NCBI GenBank assembly: GCA_002162075.1
Contig: CP021423.1
Coordinates: 2,170,001 to 2,234,000 of the forward strand
Length of the DNA stretch: 64,000 nucleotides
From: Armatimonadetes bacterium Uphvl-Ar1
GTDB lineage: Bacteria; Armatimonadota; Fimbriimonadia; Fimbriimonadales; Fimbriimonadaceae
Reading direction: 5' to 3'
A program made the translations under genes and the position numbers. Positions within the stretch are counted from its first letter, which is position 1. Each line of letters starts with the position of its first letter. Positions 28,597 to 36,913 of this stretch are shown here, piece after piece. The notes below the pieces were generated by a model, which was not told the DNA's origin, ran no database searches, and saw only the letters and a program-made list of their open reading frames with translations.

Positions 28597-30045
28597 TTGA
28601 TCAACCAACTCACCGCCGCTGAAATCGCCGCCAAACTCCGCGCCAAAGAGGTTTCCGCTCGCGAAGTCACCCAATCCTTCCTCGACAGAATCGCCAAGGA
28701 AGACTCACACTACAACGCGTTCCTCACCGTCAACTCAGATCAAGCCATTGTCCAAGCCGATCAAGCCCAATCCAAAATCGACTCCGGCGACCACCATCCT
28801 CTCTGCGGTATTCCCATCGCGCTTAAAGATAACCTCAGCACGCGAAACATCAAGACCACTTGCGCAAGCCGCATCCTGGAAAATTACATCCCTCCGTTCA
28901 CCGCTACATCTGTCCAAAAGCTCGATGACATCGGCGCAATTTCCATCGGAAAAACGAACTTGGACGAATTCGCGATGGGCACAACCAACGAGAACAGTGC
29001 CTTCGGCCCTGTTCACAACCCTTGGGACACCGAGCGAGCACCCGGTGGCTCTTCAGGAGGCTCTGCCGTTGCCGTCTCTGCCGAACTCGCCCCCCTCAGC
29101 CTCGGGAGCGATACTGGTGGGTCAATCCGATTCCCCGCTGCTCTTTGCGGAGTTGTCGGATTCAAACCAACATACGGCCGAGTCTCACGCTACGGCCTCG
29201 TCGCCTTCGCTTCTTCACTCGATCAAATCGGTCCGTTTGCCAAAAACGTTGAAGACGCAGCCCTCCTCGCCAACGCAATCTCGGGACACGACCCGCTCGA
29301 TTCCACCAGCCTCAAAGATTCCCAAATCAACATTTCGGATCTCAAAGCTGGCTCATTACGAGGACTCCGACTCGGAATCCCCGAAGAGCTTTTTGGCCCC
29401 GAAATCGATCCTCAGGTCCGCGAAGTCTTTGAACTCGCTTGCGACAACCTTGCCCGGGAAGGTGCCGAAATCAAGCGTCTATCTCTCCCCAGCATCAACT
29501 ACGGAGTTACAACTTACTACATCATTGCCCCCGCCGAAGCCAGTTCAAACCTCGCGCGTTTCGACGGAGTCCGGTTTGGCCCCCGAATCGAAAAAGAGGG
29601 CCACATCGAATCATTCTCCGCCACCCGCGGCGAGCTCTTCGGCCCCGAGGTCAAACTCCGAATCATGGTCGGCACGTACGCCCTCAGTAGCGGCTACTAT
29701 GACGCCTATTACCATCGCGCTCAACAGGTACGCGGACTCATGACCGCCGAATTCGAGCGCGCCTACCAAGACCTCGATTTCATCATCTCCCCGACCAGCC
29801 CCATCGTTGCTCCCAAACTCGGAGGCATCACCGATCAAATGGCCCTCAAAGCCCTCGACCTCTGCACAATTCCCGCCAACATGGGTGGATTCCCCAGCAT
29901 CAGCATCCCATGCGGCCTCGCCTATGACCTCCCCGTCGGATTCCAACTCACCGGGCCCGTCATGTCCGACGAAAAAATCCTTCAAGCCAGCTACGCCATA
30001 GAACAAGCTTTCGGACGGGACTACCGCCGCCCCCCCATCCTCTAA
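28597..30045 (+). CDS. gatA: Asp-tRNA(Asn)/Glu-tRNA(Gln) amidotransferase subunit A
   Basis: A 482-residue amidase-signature enzyme starting at TTG 28597 after AAGGA. The Ser-cisSer-Lys triad is visible: Lys in IPIALKDNLS, the Ser-rich GGSSGGSAVAV, and nucleophile region GSDTGGSIRFPAALCGVVGF. It releases ammonia from glutamine for transfer to the misacylated tRNA by GatB. gatB is not in this window, so the trimer is encoded at two loci. Confidence 0.97.
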   Translation: MINQLTAAEIAAKLRAKEVSAREVTQSFLDRIAKEDSHYNAFLTVNSDQAIVQADQAQSKIDSGDHHPLCGIPIALKDNLSTRNIKTTCASRILENYIPPFTATSVQKLDDIGAISIGKTNLDEFAMGTTNENSAFGPVHNPWDTERAPGGSSGGSAVAVSAELAPLSLGSDTGGSIRFPAALCGVVGFKPTYGRVSRYGLVAFASSLDQIGPFAKNVEDAALLANAISGHDPLDSTSLKDSQINISDLKAGSLRGLRLGIPEELFGPEIDPQVREVFELACDNLAREGAEIKRLSLPSINYGVTTYYIIAPAEASSNLARFDGVRFGPRIEKEGHIESFSATRGELFGPEVKLRIMVGTYALSSGYYDAYYHRAQQVRGLMTAEFERAYQDLDFIISPTSPIVAPKLGGITDQMALKALDLCTIPANMGGFPSISIPCGLAYDLPVGFQLTGPVMSDEKILQASYAIEQAFGRDYRRPPIL

Positions 30046-30060
30046 ACCGTAAGGACTCCC

Positions 30061-30914
30061 ATGGACGACATCCGACGACGCGACCTCAAAGTGCTATTCG
30101 TCGAAATCCTTGGGTTTCGTTGCGTCGCGTCCATCCTCTTTATCGGATTCCTGGCCTGGCTCATTTCAAGCAACCCTTTCGGTAGTCCGATATGGACTTT
30201 CCCCGTTGCCGGAGGATTGATTGGATACGCCCTGTTCACCGCATTTCAACGATCAATCCCCAAACGATTCCACCACGAACGGTTTCGCTATCTCTGGAAA
30301 GAATGCAACCAACGCCACGAAAAACTCCGCGCCGCCCTACAAAAATCCCGCAAAAACAAATTCGCTGAGCTTTCCGAACTCGAAAGAACTGTTGATCGCA
30401 CAATGCCCGATATCTACCGAGCAATCCGCCGTGCCGATCTCGTCCTACGGGAAATCCAACAATCCGAAGCCCTTGTCTCGCCAAGATCAATCGCTCACGA
30501 ACGAACCGTTGACGACAGCCAAGCCCAAGAACTGTACAAAGTTGCCGACCGCAATATCGCCGAATACACCCAGCACTTCAAGCAAGCGATCGGTGGGGTC
30601 GAACGAGCTGAAGCCCAAGCCGTGGTTTTCAGCACAACCCTCGACACCCTCAGAATCCGTCTGCTGAATTACAGTCTCTCCGGCCGCTCGCCCGAAGCTG
30701 AAACAAAAGAATTTCTCAACATTGTCGCAGAAGCAAAAATGCAATTCGCCAGCATAGACAAAGCCCTCGATGAAATCGAACTCATGCCGTTCACCGAGAC
30801 AATCCACACCCTCCGAAGCGAATCAGACTCCCCCGCCCTCAGCTTGAGCAACCCCAAAACCCTCCCCCAATTCCTGATCGAGCCCGCCAAAAAATCGACA
30901 ACTCGGAACAATGA
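30061..30914 (+). CDS. Two-helix membrane protein with coiled coil, probable frameshift near 3' end
   Basis: I do not recognise the family. Two membrane helices lie at about residues 20-38 and 47-62, followed by a long charged alpha-helical domain (KECNQRHEKLRAALQKSRK, FAELSELERTVDRTMPDIYR), topology resembling small membrane-bound scaffolds. As read, the frame runs to 30963 and overlaps ispE by 53 nt. Adding one A to A6 at 30889-30894 ends the protein with KKIDNSEQ at 30912-30914, an exact ATGA overlap with ispE and 284 residues. That junction is the standard one in this genome, so I prefer it. Confidence 0.65.
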
Positions 30915-31744
30915 TCTGCGCAACCATAAGCCCGGCAAAAATCAATACTTTTCTCGCTGTTGACCCCCCCGATCACAGCAATTTCCATCCAATCCGGTCT
31001 TACTTCCAATCTATTTCCCTCGCTGATCACCTCCAAATTCAGGATTCTCCCTCCGGAAAAGATGAGCTTATCTGCAATTGGACCAACCTTCCCGAAAACA
31101 ACACCCTCACGAAAACCCTTCGACTTGCCCGGGAGCTTGTGCCCATCGCTCCACTCCGCATCACGCTCACCAAAATCATCCCAAACGAAGCCGGACTCGG
31201 TGGCGGCTCATCCAACGCCGCGGCCCTTCTTCGCTGCCTCAACCACATCAATCCCGAATTCGTTACCACTCAATTTGCCCGAGAAATCGCCTTCGCTGTC
31301 GGAGCCGATGTTCCCTACTTTCTAACCGGAGGTTTTGCCCAAGTTGAAGGCTATGGCGAAATAATCACGCCACTGCTCGACCGACCAAAACAACACCTCG
31401 TCGTGGTCAAACCCTCTGAAGGGATGCCCACCCCCCTCGCATACAAGAAACTTGACCAAGCCACACGGCCCGCCAAGCCCTTTCCAGAACACTTCGACAC
31501 CTACTACAATGATTTCGAGCGAGTTGCACCCTGCATTTGCAGTGACATCGCCGATCGCCTCCAAGTTCACGGAGCGTCCAACGCGCTGATGACTGGATCG
31601 GGCTCAGCCGTTTTTGGCGTGTTCCCCACCGAATCAGCAGCTGAAAAAGCCCTCCCTTACCTCGAATCAGAAAATCTCGGCGAACTCTTCCTCTGCCATA
31701 CTTTAACCCGCGAAGAATCGCTATGCACGACATTGTCATCCTAG
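30911..31744 (+). CDS. ispE: 4-diphosphocytidyl-2-C-methyl-D-erythritol kinase
   Basis: A 277-residue GHMP kinase. It has the N-terminal SPAKINTFLAV, the ATP-binding NEAGLGGGSSNAAALLRCLN, AFAVGADVPYFLTGG and the C-terminal MTGSGSAVFGVFP glycine loop, all diagnostic for IspE. It phosphorylates an intermediate of the methylerythritol phosphate isoprenoid pathway. The first 40 residues are slightly divergent (AVDPPDHSNFHPIRS). It overlaps the next gene by 22 nt. Confidence 0.93.
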   Translation: MICATISPAKINTFLAVDPPDHSNFHPIRSYFQSISLADHLQIQDSPSGKDELICNWTNLPENNTLTKTLRLARELVPIAPLRITLTKIIPNEAGLGGGSSNAAALLRCLNHINPEFVTTQFAREIAFAVGADVPYFLTGGFAQVEGYGEIITPLLDRPKQHLVVVKPSEGMPTPLAYKKLDQATRPAKPFPEHFDTYYNDFERVAPCICSDIADRLQVHGASNALMTGSGSAVFGVFPTESAAEKALPYLESENLGELFLCHTLTREESLCTTLSS

Positions 31745-32453
31745 CTGGCGGCAAAGCCGACCAAGAAACCCAAGAAAAGCTGGGTGTCACGTCAACGTCC
31801 GAATTACCCTGGCGCGGCTCAACCTTCCTGGATCATGTCCACTCAGTCGCATCCGAATTCACCGATCCCATCGTCATCGGCGGCCCGGAGCGACCCAACT
31901 TTCGACAAGCTCCCGGCGGAAAGTCTTTCGTCGCATCCCTCCAAACCGGGGCGAGTCTCGTCAAGTCGTCGCACTTTCTGCTCATCACCGCCGACCTCCC
32001 TTCCTGAAAGCAGAATCGATCCGCCAGTTCCTCTCAAACACCGATCCCGATGCCGGATGGAACTATCCCATCATTCCCCTCGAACTCTGCCAAAAAGAAT
32101 TCCCCGAACTCCCCCGCACAAGCCTAAAACTCCGCGAGGGCCTCTTCACCGGAGGAAACCTCTGTCTCATCGAAATTTCTGCCTTCCAAGCCGCCCTTCC
32201 CATTATTCAAAAATCGTACGATGCCCGTAAATCCCCAATCAAACTCGGCCAGATTGCCGGAATAAAAACCCTGGCCCTCATCCTTGCTACCAAACTCATT
32301 CCCCGCGCAACACCAATTCCAGCCCTCGAAAAAACCGTCGGAAAGTTTCTCAAATCACCCGCCAAAGCCGTGATTACCAATGCCGCCGATATCGGAACCG
32401 ATATCGATTCATATTCTCAATATCAAGCAATCATAAGGGGTTCAGAATCCTAA
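31723..32453 (+). CDS. MobA/IspD-like nucleotidyltransferase, one apparent frameshift
   Basis: The first frame begins HDIVILAGGKADQETQEKLG, a nucleotidyltransferase signature, and stops after LLITADLPS. The second frame continues FLKAESIRQFL and runs to 32453 with KSPAKAVITNAADIGTDID. They join into 243 residues if one C is added to C3 at 31998-32000, giving ITADLPFLKAESI, the expected metal-binding TADxP region. It should transfer a nucleotide to a phosphorylated sugar, cofactor or similar, but the substrate is unknown. The position after ispE suggests co-transcription and perhaps an isoprenoid or cofactor role. Confidence 0.75.
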
Positions 32454-32474
32454 AATCACTCCGATAACCAAAGA

Positions 32475-32735
32475 GTGCAACTCCAGGTCGTCGAACACCA
32501 AGAGCCCGAAATCAGCCGAACTCGGGACTATCTCCAAACAATCCACGGCGTTCTTAACGCAGATGTTTGGACAAGTGGCGACAAAATCCTTGCCCGTGTT
32601 GAGGTCAACGACTGGTCAATTCTCAGTGATACCGATCTGAGAATGGCATGCAAAAAGAAACTCGGAGCCAAGTTGACTCCGAGTCTCATCATGATTGAAC
32701 GTATCATCGGCGAACGCCAACGATCCGCCGCCTAG
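32475..32735 (+). CDS. Small conserved-looking hypothetical protein
   Basis: An 86-residue protein from a GTG start at 32475, 22 nt after the nucleotidyltransferase. I do not recognise it. The predicted pattern is helix-strand-strand-helix-strand, with VLNADVWTSGDKILARVEVN and LRMACKKKLGAKLTPSLIM, consistent with a small alpha/beta fold and good codon use. No membrane segment or signal. It is the last gene of the ispE-side cluster and converges on the zinc-ribbon gene with one nucleotide between stops. Confidence 0.6.
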   Translation: MQLQVVEHQEPEISRTRDYLQTIHGVLNADVWTSGDKILARVEVNDWSILSDTDLRMACKKKLGAKLTPSLIMIERIIGERQRSAA

Positions 32736-32736
32736 T

Positions 32737-32904
32737 CTATCGCCGGGGTTCCGGCTTAATCTCGACGCCATTTTCGTCGAGCTTGATTTCACTAATGTTC
32801 CGAAGCTCTCGGTTCGGACAGTTGTTACAAACCTTCTGAACATTGATTGTCGCAAACCAATTCGGCATGTGTTCAATCTCTTTTCCGCAATCGCACTTAA
32901 CCAT
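32737..32904 (-). CDS. Small zinc-ribbon protein (55 residues)
   Basis: A short minus-strand frame starting MVKCDCGKEIEHMPNWFATI, with the pairs CDC and CNNC spaced like a four-cysteine zinc ribbon, and an acidic tail ending PEPRR. Cysteine pattern, a plausible start and tight convergent packing with its neighbour support it as real. It is probably transcribed with the membrane protein gene 14 nt upstream. Function unknown; such proteins often bind nucleic acid or other proteins. Confidence 0.62.
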   Translation of the reverse strand: MVKCDCGKEIEHMPNWFATINVQKVCNNCPNRELRNISEIKLDENGVEIKPEPRR

Positions 32905-32918
32905 TTGTTGTTCCTAAC

Positions 32919-33206
32919 TTATTCCGACGCTCCCGTCGGCTTCTCGGTCCCCCTCGGGCGGGACTCCACATACTCACTGTAAGTCTGTAATGCCTGTTGA
33001 TGAGTCAACCAGCCGTTGACCAGCATCGCAATTCCACCAACCAAATAAAACAAAACAAGGCCCGTCTCAAATTTCTGACCCGGATCACGAATCACTGCTT
33101 CGCCCCGAATCAGACCTAAAACTGCAAGACCCAACAAAGCAAAACCAAACACAAAAAATGTGTTCTTCCACCAAACCGGACTTGACGGAGATTTATCTTT
33201 CACCAA
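32919..33206 (-). CDS. Small two-helix membrane protein
   Basis: A 95-residue protein with two hydrophobic helices, residues ~15-34 (NTFFVFGFALLGLAVLGLI) and ~47-65 (GLVLFYLVGGIAMLVNGWL), and short charged ends. I do not recognise the family. It lies between a 57-residue frame and the zinc-ribbon gene, all on the minus strand, and may share their transcript. Confidence 0.65.
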   Translation of the reverse strand: MVKDKSPSSPVWWKNTFFVFGFALLGLAVLGLIRGEAVIRDPGQKFETGLVLFYLVGGIAMLVNGWLTHQQALQTYSEYVESRPRGTEKPTGASE

Positions 33207-33224
33207 GGGAGCAAGATACCCGCC

Positions 33225-33398
33225 CTAAGCCTGGATATCGACAATCTTGCCCTTTGGCTCTAGCATTTTGAGGAGTTCAGTCGCCGATTCCTTCTGACCA
33301 TCTAGAGCTTTCTTCAAAACCTTAGCCTGGTGTTGCAGTCGGGCCACATCTTCCGTCGGTCGGATAACCGGAACACTTCCATTGGAACCTACACGCAT
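33225..33398 (-). CDS. Small YjfB-like putative motility protein (57 residues)
   Basis: A 57-residue minus-strand frame with VLKKALDGQKESATELLKML and a GKIVDIQA end. The arrangement of a KKALD.Q...A..LL helix followed by a short G..VD..A tail resembles the YjfB putative-motility family, known from firmicute flagellar contexts. The match is by eye only. No strong ribosome site is visible. It lies just downstream of the terminator of the sigma factor gene. Confidence 0.48.
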   Translation of the reverse strand: MRVGSNGSVPVIRPTEDVARLQHQAKVLKKALDGQKESATELLKMLEPKGKIVDIQA

Positions 33399-33442
33399 CG
33401 CAGTTCAATTGTCGGCACTGAGACTCCAGTTGCTCACCCCAA

Positions 33443-33479
33443 AACCTAAAAAATTTGCCGGGTTGGCGAAACCCGGCAA
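33443..33479 (-). terminator. Sigma-factor gene terminator
   Basis: TTGCCGGGTT (33455-33464) pairs with AACCCGGCAA (33470-33479). On the minus strand the hairpin is followed by ATTTTTTAGG. Confidence 0.88.
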
Positions 33480-33514
33480 GCAATCTATTTGTTCGGAAAC
33501 GAATGAAAATCTCG

Positions 33515-34120
33515 TTAGCCGAGGCGGCGAACCGATGGGCGGACAATCCCTTTCCGAATCACCACATCACGGAGCAATTTGCGGCCCCGGTGAATGCGCG
33601 AACGAACAGTTCCAACCGTCGTTCCCTGCAAATCCGCAATATCCTGGTAACTCATCTCCTTGATATCGCAATAGTAAATCGCTTCGCGGTAGACCGTCGG
33701 CAATTCGCTCAAGGCAGATTTCAACTCCGCCGAGAACTCCTCCATCATTAGTTCCTCATCCGCCTGCAAAGCATCATCGGGAATCGGTATCTCTTGGATC
33801 TCTCCATCACTCGGGCTCACCATACTATTCAGCGAATCAGCCTTGCGAATCGGATTGTCTCGACGACGATCATCCAAATAGGCGCGCTGCATAATCCTGA
33901 GCAACCAGTTCAAGAACGGACGACCCGGCATGTAGCTGTTAAAGCCCTTCCACGCCTTAACATAAGTCTCTTGCAACAGATCTTGCGCATCCGATGCATT
34001 ACGCGTCAATTGCAACGCCATCGAATAAGCTCGGCGCTCAGTCCGCTCGCGCATCCGCTCAAATTCCGCATAAATCTGCGGGGATAGTTCGCCTCGATCG
34101 TCAGTGACCATGTTCTCCAT
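33515..34120 (-). CDS. ECF-family RNA polymerase sigma factor
   Basis: A 201-residue sigma-70-like factor with region 2 (LQLTRNASDAQDLLQETYVK and FLNWLLRIMQRAYLDDRRR) and region 4 (LPTVYREAIYYCDIKEMSYQ, GTTVGTVRSRIHRGRKLL). The ATG at 34120 is chosen because GAGG lies 6 nt before it; a longer frame upstream reads through an AT-rich promoter-like region. No anti-sigma gene is adjacent, so control may be transcriptional. It has its own terminator. Confidence 0.93.
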   Translation of the reverse strand: MENMVTDDRGELSPQIYAEFERMRERTERRAYSMALQLTRNASDAQDLLQETYVKAWKGFNSYMPGRPFLNWLLRIMQRAYLDDRRRDNPIRKADSLNSMVSPSDGEIQEIPIPDDALQADEELMMEEFSAELKSALSELPTVYREAIYYCDIKEMSYQDIADLQGTTVGTVRSRIHRGRKLLRDVVIRKGIVRPSVRRLG

Positions 34121-34255
34121 AATGCGCCTCATATCACGGATGGTTCCGTATATAACAAAAATAATATCACTAATAAATGATGGCTTGCAAGTCCTCCCGC
34201 GGTTTCTCGCGCACTTTTCCCCAAAATTCTTCCCCCAAACCCAATTCCTGAACCG

Positions 34256-34285
34256 TTGCAACTAGACCTCCACGTCTTCTATAGT
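34256..34285 (+). promoter_or_regulatory. Candidate sigma-70-type promoter giving a leaderless message
   Basis: TTGCAA (34256-34261) and TATAGT (34280-34285) are 18 nt apart. The ATG of the pseudo-receiver gene starts 6 nt after the -10 box, about where transcription should begin. Confidence 0.6.
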
Positions 34286-34291
34286 CAAGAT

Positions 34292-34657
34292 ATGAAGTTC
34301 GTCCTTGTCTCAAAAGACCCCGAAGTTGTCAAGGCAACCGAAGGCGCATTCCAACCCGACGACGAACTCCTGATCTTTGACACCTGGCCCCCGGCCCTCG
34401 AAGCGTGCACCGACGCCGACCTCCTCTTTGTCGATCTCATCGCAACTCTCGACAAACCCCACAAAATCGCCGGCTATGAGAAATTTGCCGAAGCGAAAAT
34501 GGATCACCCCACAGCAAACACCACTCCCCTTGTCCTCATTGCCCAACCAGATGACTACGAGCTCGACTTCATGGCGGGCTACCCAAACTTTGTTTTTGCC
34601 CACCTCCGCCGTCCAATCACTTACAAAATTTTCCGCCGCGCCAGTACTTGGGTCTAA
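34292..34657 (+). CDS. Degenerate receiver-like (CheY-fold) protein
   Basis: A 121-residue single-domain protein whose strand/helix order fits a response-regulator receiver: KFVLVSKDP, DELLIFDTW, DADLLFVDLIATL, TPLVLIAQPDD and FVFAHLRRPITYK. The Asp of LFVDL could be the phosphorylation position, but the acidic pair after strand 1 is reduced to one Asp and the conserved Lys before Pro is Arg. It may be a pseudo-receiver. The promoter places the transcript start at the ATG. Function unknown. Confidence 0.6.
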   Translation: MKFVLVSKDPEVVKATEGAFQPDDELLIFDTWPPALEACTDADLLFVDLIATLDKPHKIAGYEKFAEAKMDHPTANTTPLVLIAQPDDYELDFMAGYPNFVFAHLRRPITYKIFRRASTWV

Positions 34658-34764
34658 CTCACCAACTCCCAAAGACACAATCCTCTTTCGCATAGAATGA
34701 ACCTGAGTTCTTTCCGATCAATTCGATCTCAATCCAACAGAACCGAATCTTGAACCGTTCAAGT

Positions 34765-34801
34765 TCATAAAAAAAGCGGAGAGGCACACTCAGTGCCTCT
34801 C
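34765..34801 (-). terminator. Terminator of DUF4394 PEP-CTERM gene
   Basis: GGAGAGGCAC (34777-34786) pairs with GTGCCTCTCC (34792-34801) around ACTCA-type loop bases; on the minus strand it is followed by GC and seven T. Confidence 0.88.
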
Positions 34802-34828
34802 CCAAATGAGAGTCAGACAAAAATATCT

Positions 34829-35719
34829 TTAGGCGCGCCGCTTTCGAGCAAAAGCCGCCAGTGCCGCAATCCCAAGAACGGTCATCGTCGCTGGCTCCGG
34901 AACCGCCTCGACCGCCAAGCCTCGCAGCGCAATCGAACTATTCGACTGCGCACTCCCAACTGATCCCAGCAAGCTCAGCGAACCTGTCGAAAGATTCACC
35001 ATTCCAAACTGCGAGCCCGCCGCATTCGGAAGCTGAAACACTCCATACATGGTGTTCAATGCTCCATCGGTCAAGATGTCAATATCTCCCAAAGCCGTAA
35101 CGTCAAAACCAAGCGAACCAACCAAAACCTGAGTTCCAGAATTAGGCGGATTTTGAATGTTGAGCACGTCCGACATCGAATCAACCGTGTATTGAGTTGT
35201 CCCCGTCGCCGGATTGGTATCGTTGTTTGTATAGGCTGTTCCCACAATGTGGGGAGTTCCGGAACCTTGATTTAGCATTCCGTCAACAAAAGTCAGTCCA
35301 GAATCCACATTGATCCTCAGGTTCTGACCCTGGTTACTCACCACACGCAACCGATCTGCAGCCGGATTGAAGTCAATCCCAAACTCACTCCCAGAAAGAG
35401 ATAGAGCCTGACCATTTGCCTGATTGAACAAAGAGTTTTGAAAAGTAGCCGCACCCGTCTGCGTGTTCAGCGTGTAAACATTTCCAAATGATCCCAGTCC
35501 ATAGAGCCGTCCATTTGAGGGTCGAAAATCAATCCCCACCAAGGACTCGTTACTCATCAACCCGCTGATGAATACCGATTGGTTCAACTGCATAGGGGAT
35601 AACGAGTCAAAACTGACCAACTGGTCTCGATCCGTCAAGCCAAAAACGTTCACGGCCAGAGCAGATTGCGCTATCGCAATCGCTCCGACTCCAATTCCAA
35701 AACTGAGCAACCTGTTCAT
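34829..35719 (-). CDS. PEP-CTERM protein with DUF4394 domain
   Basis: A 296-residue exported protein with signal peptide MNRLLSFGIGVGAIAIAQSA, a DUF4394-type beta-propeller-like body (LVGIDFRPSNGRLYGLGSFG, GSEFGIDFNPAADRLRVVSN, GQNLRINVDSG) and the sorting tail AVEAVPEPATMTVLGIAALA then RKRRA. DUF4394 proteins are exported and of unknown role. The tail predicts processing by an exosortase. It diverges from a TolB-like lipoprotein. Confidence 0.9.
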   Translation of the reverse strand: MNRLLSFGIGVGAIAIAQSALAVNVFGLTDRDQLVSFDSLSPMQLNQSVFISGLMSNESLVGIDFRPSNGRLYGLGSFGNVYTLNTQTGAATFQNSLFNQANGQALSLSGSEFGIDFNPAADRLRVVSNQGQNLRINVDSGLTFVDGMLNQGSGTPHIVGTAYTNNDTNPATGTTQYTVDSMSDVLNIQNPPNSGTQVLVGSLGFDVTALGDIDILTDGALNTMYGVFQLPNAAGSQFGMVNLSTGSLSLLGSVGSAQSNSSIALRGLAVEAVPEPATMTVLGIAALAAFARKRRA

Positions 35720-35902
35720 TTCTTCTCCAAAAAAGTCAGACTAAGCTGACGTAACCACGATATCCGCCACCAAGAAAGGTTCAAGACGCGTTCAGATTCT
35801 GTTCAGGTTCGGAGCTCAAACCCAGCAATTTTGCTTGGCAAAGTGCTATGTCCGGTCACATGCCGATCCAGGCAAAAATTTCGGTTACACTAGCGCAAAG
35901 CC

Positions 35903-36913
35903 ATGAAAGCAAAATCTATCAATTACACCATCGGGGCAATCGCAATCGCCATCATCCTCGGCTGCGGAGGGGGAGCAGGTGGCGTTCAAACGGCAACCCT
36001 AAACAAAATTTATTACGCATCTAATGAAACAAGCAATTTTGAGATTTTCACAATTAATCCTGACGGCACGAACAAGACTCAAATCACGACGAGTCAAGCC
36101 GGCAATCAATTCGTCGCCGGGATACCTTCCGGAGACGGATCCCAAGTTGTCGTCGGCACCGGTTCAGGAACCACTGCTGAAATCGGCATCATTACCATTT
36201 CAGACTCTTCATACACGACCCTCACCAACAATTCAACCGAAGACACTCTCCTCGATGTTGATCGCCAAAACCGACGAATTCTTTTCCTGAGCCGCCGGGA
36301 CGGAAACCCCAATCTCTACACCATGAACTTTGCCGGAGGGTCAATCGTCAAGCTCACAAATTCTGGCGCCGACAAATTCGATGCCAGATTCAATTCAAAC
36401 GGCTCCCGTATTATCTTCTGTAATTCAGATACTGATGCGGACATTTTCTCCGTCTCCAGCAACGCACTTAACACTGTTAACTTGACGCCGAGCACGACCA
36501 TGGATACATCTCCTCGACTGAGTCCGGATGGATCAAAGATTCTTTACCAATGCGGGGTTAATATCTGCACAATGAACCTCAACGGAACCAGTCAAGTAGT
36601 TCTCACATCAGGAACCAACACGCAAGGAAATCCCGAGTGGAGCCCCAATGGATCAAAAATCGTCTTCAGCGAAGTTTCGATGACAACGGCTGGTGATATC
36701 TGGATCATGGACGCAAATGGAGCCAACAAAACCGCTCTCAGCTCAGACAATGCTAATGAGATTCGCCCAATTTTCTCACGGGACGGTTCGCTGGTCATCT
36801 TCACAACTGAACTCGCACTCGACCAGGACATTTACACTGTCCTTCCGGATGGCACAGGGCGCCAGGCAATTGCAGATACCGCCAACTCAATCCAAAACGT
36901 CAGAGCCTTTTAA
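35903..36913 (+). CDS. TolB-like beta-propeller lipoprotein
   Basis: A 336-residue protein with a lipoprotein signal (IAIAIILGCGGG, lipidated Cys near residue 22) followed by about six WD40-like PD40 repeats such as YYASNETSNFEIFTINPDGT, SPDGSKILYQCG and SPNGSKIVFSEV. These repeats form a TolB-type propeller that usually mediates protein contacts at the cell envelope. It is not in a tol-pal operon, so the TolB function should not be assumed. Its stop overlaps the convergent HD-GYP gene by 4 nt. Confidence 0.85.
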   Translation: MKAKSINYTIGAIAIAIILGCGGGAGGVQTATLNKIYYASNETSNFEIFTINPDGTNKTQITTSQAGNQFVAGIPSGDGSQVVVGTGSGTTAEIGIITISDSSYTTLTNNSTEDTLLDVDRQNRRILFLSRRDGNPNLYTMNFAGGSIVKLTNSGADKFDARFNSNGSRIIFCNSDTDADIFSVSSNALNTVNLTPSTTMDTSPRLSPDGSKILYQCGVNICTMNLNGTSQVVLTSGTNTQGNPEWSPNGSKIVFSEVSMTTAGDIWIMDANGANKTALSSDNANEIRPIFSRDGSLVIFTTELALDQDIYTVLPDGTGRQAIADTANSIQNVRAF

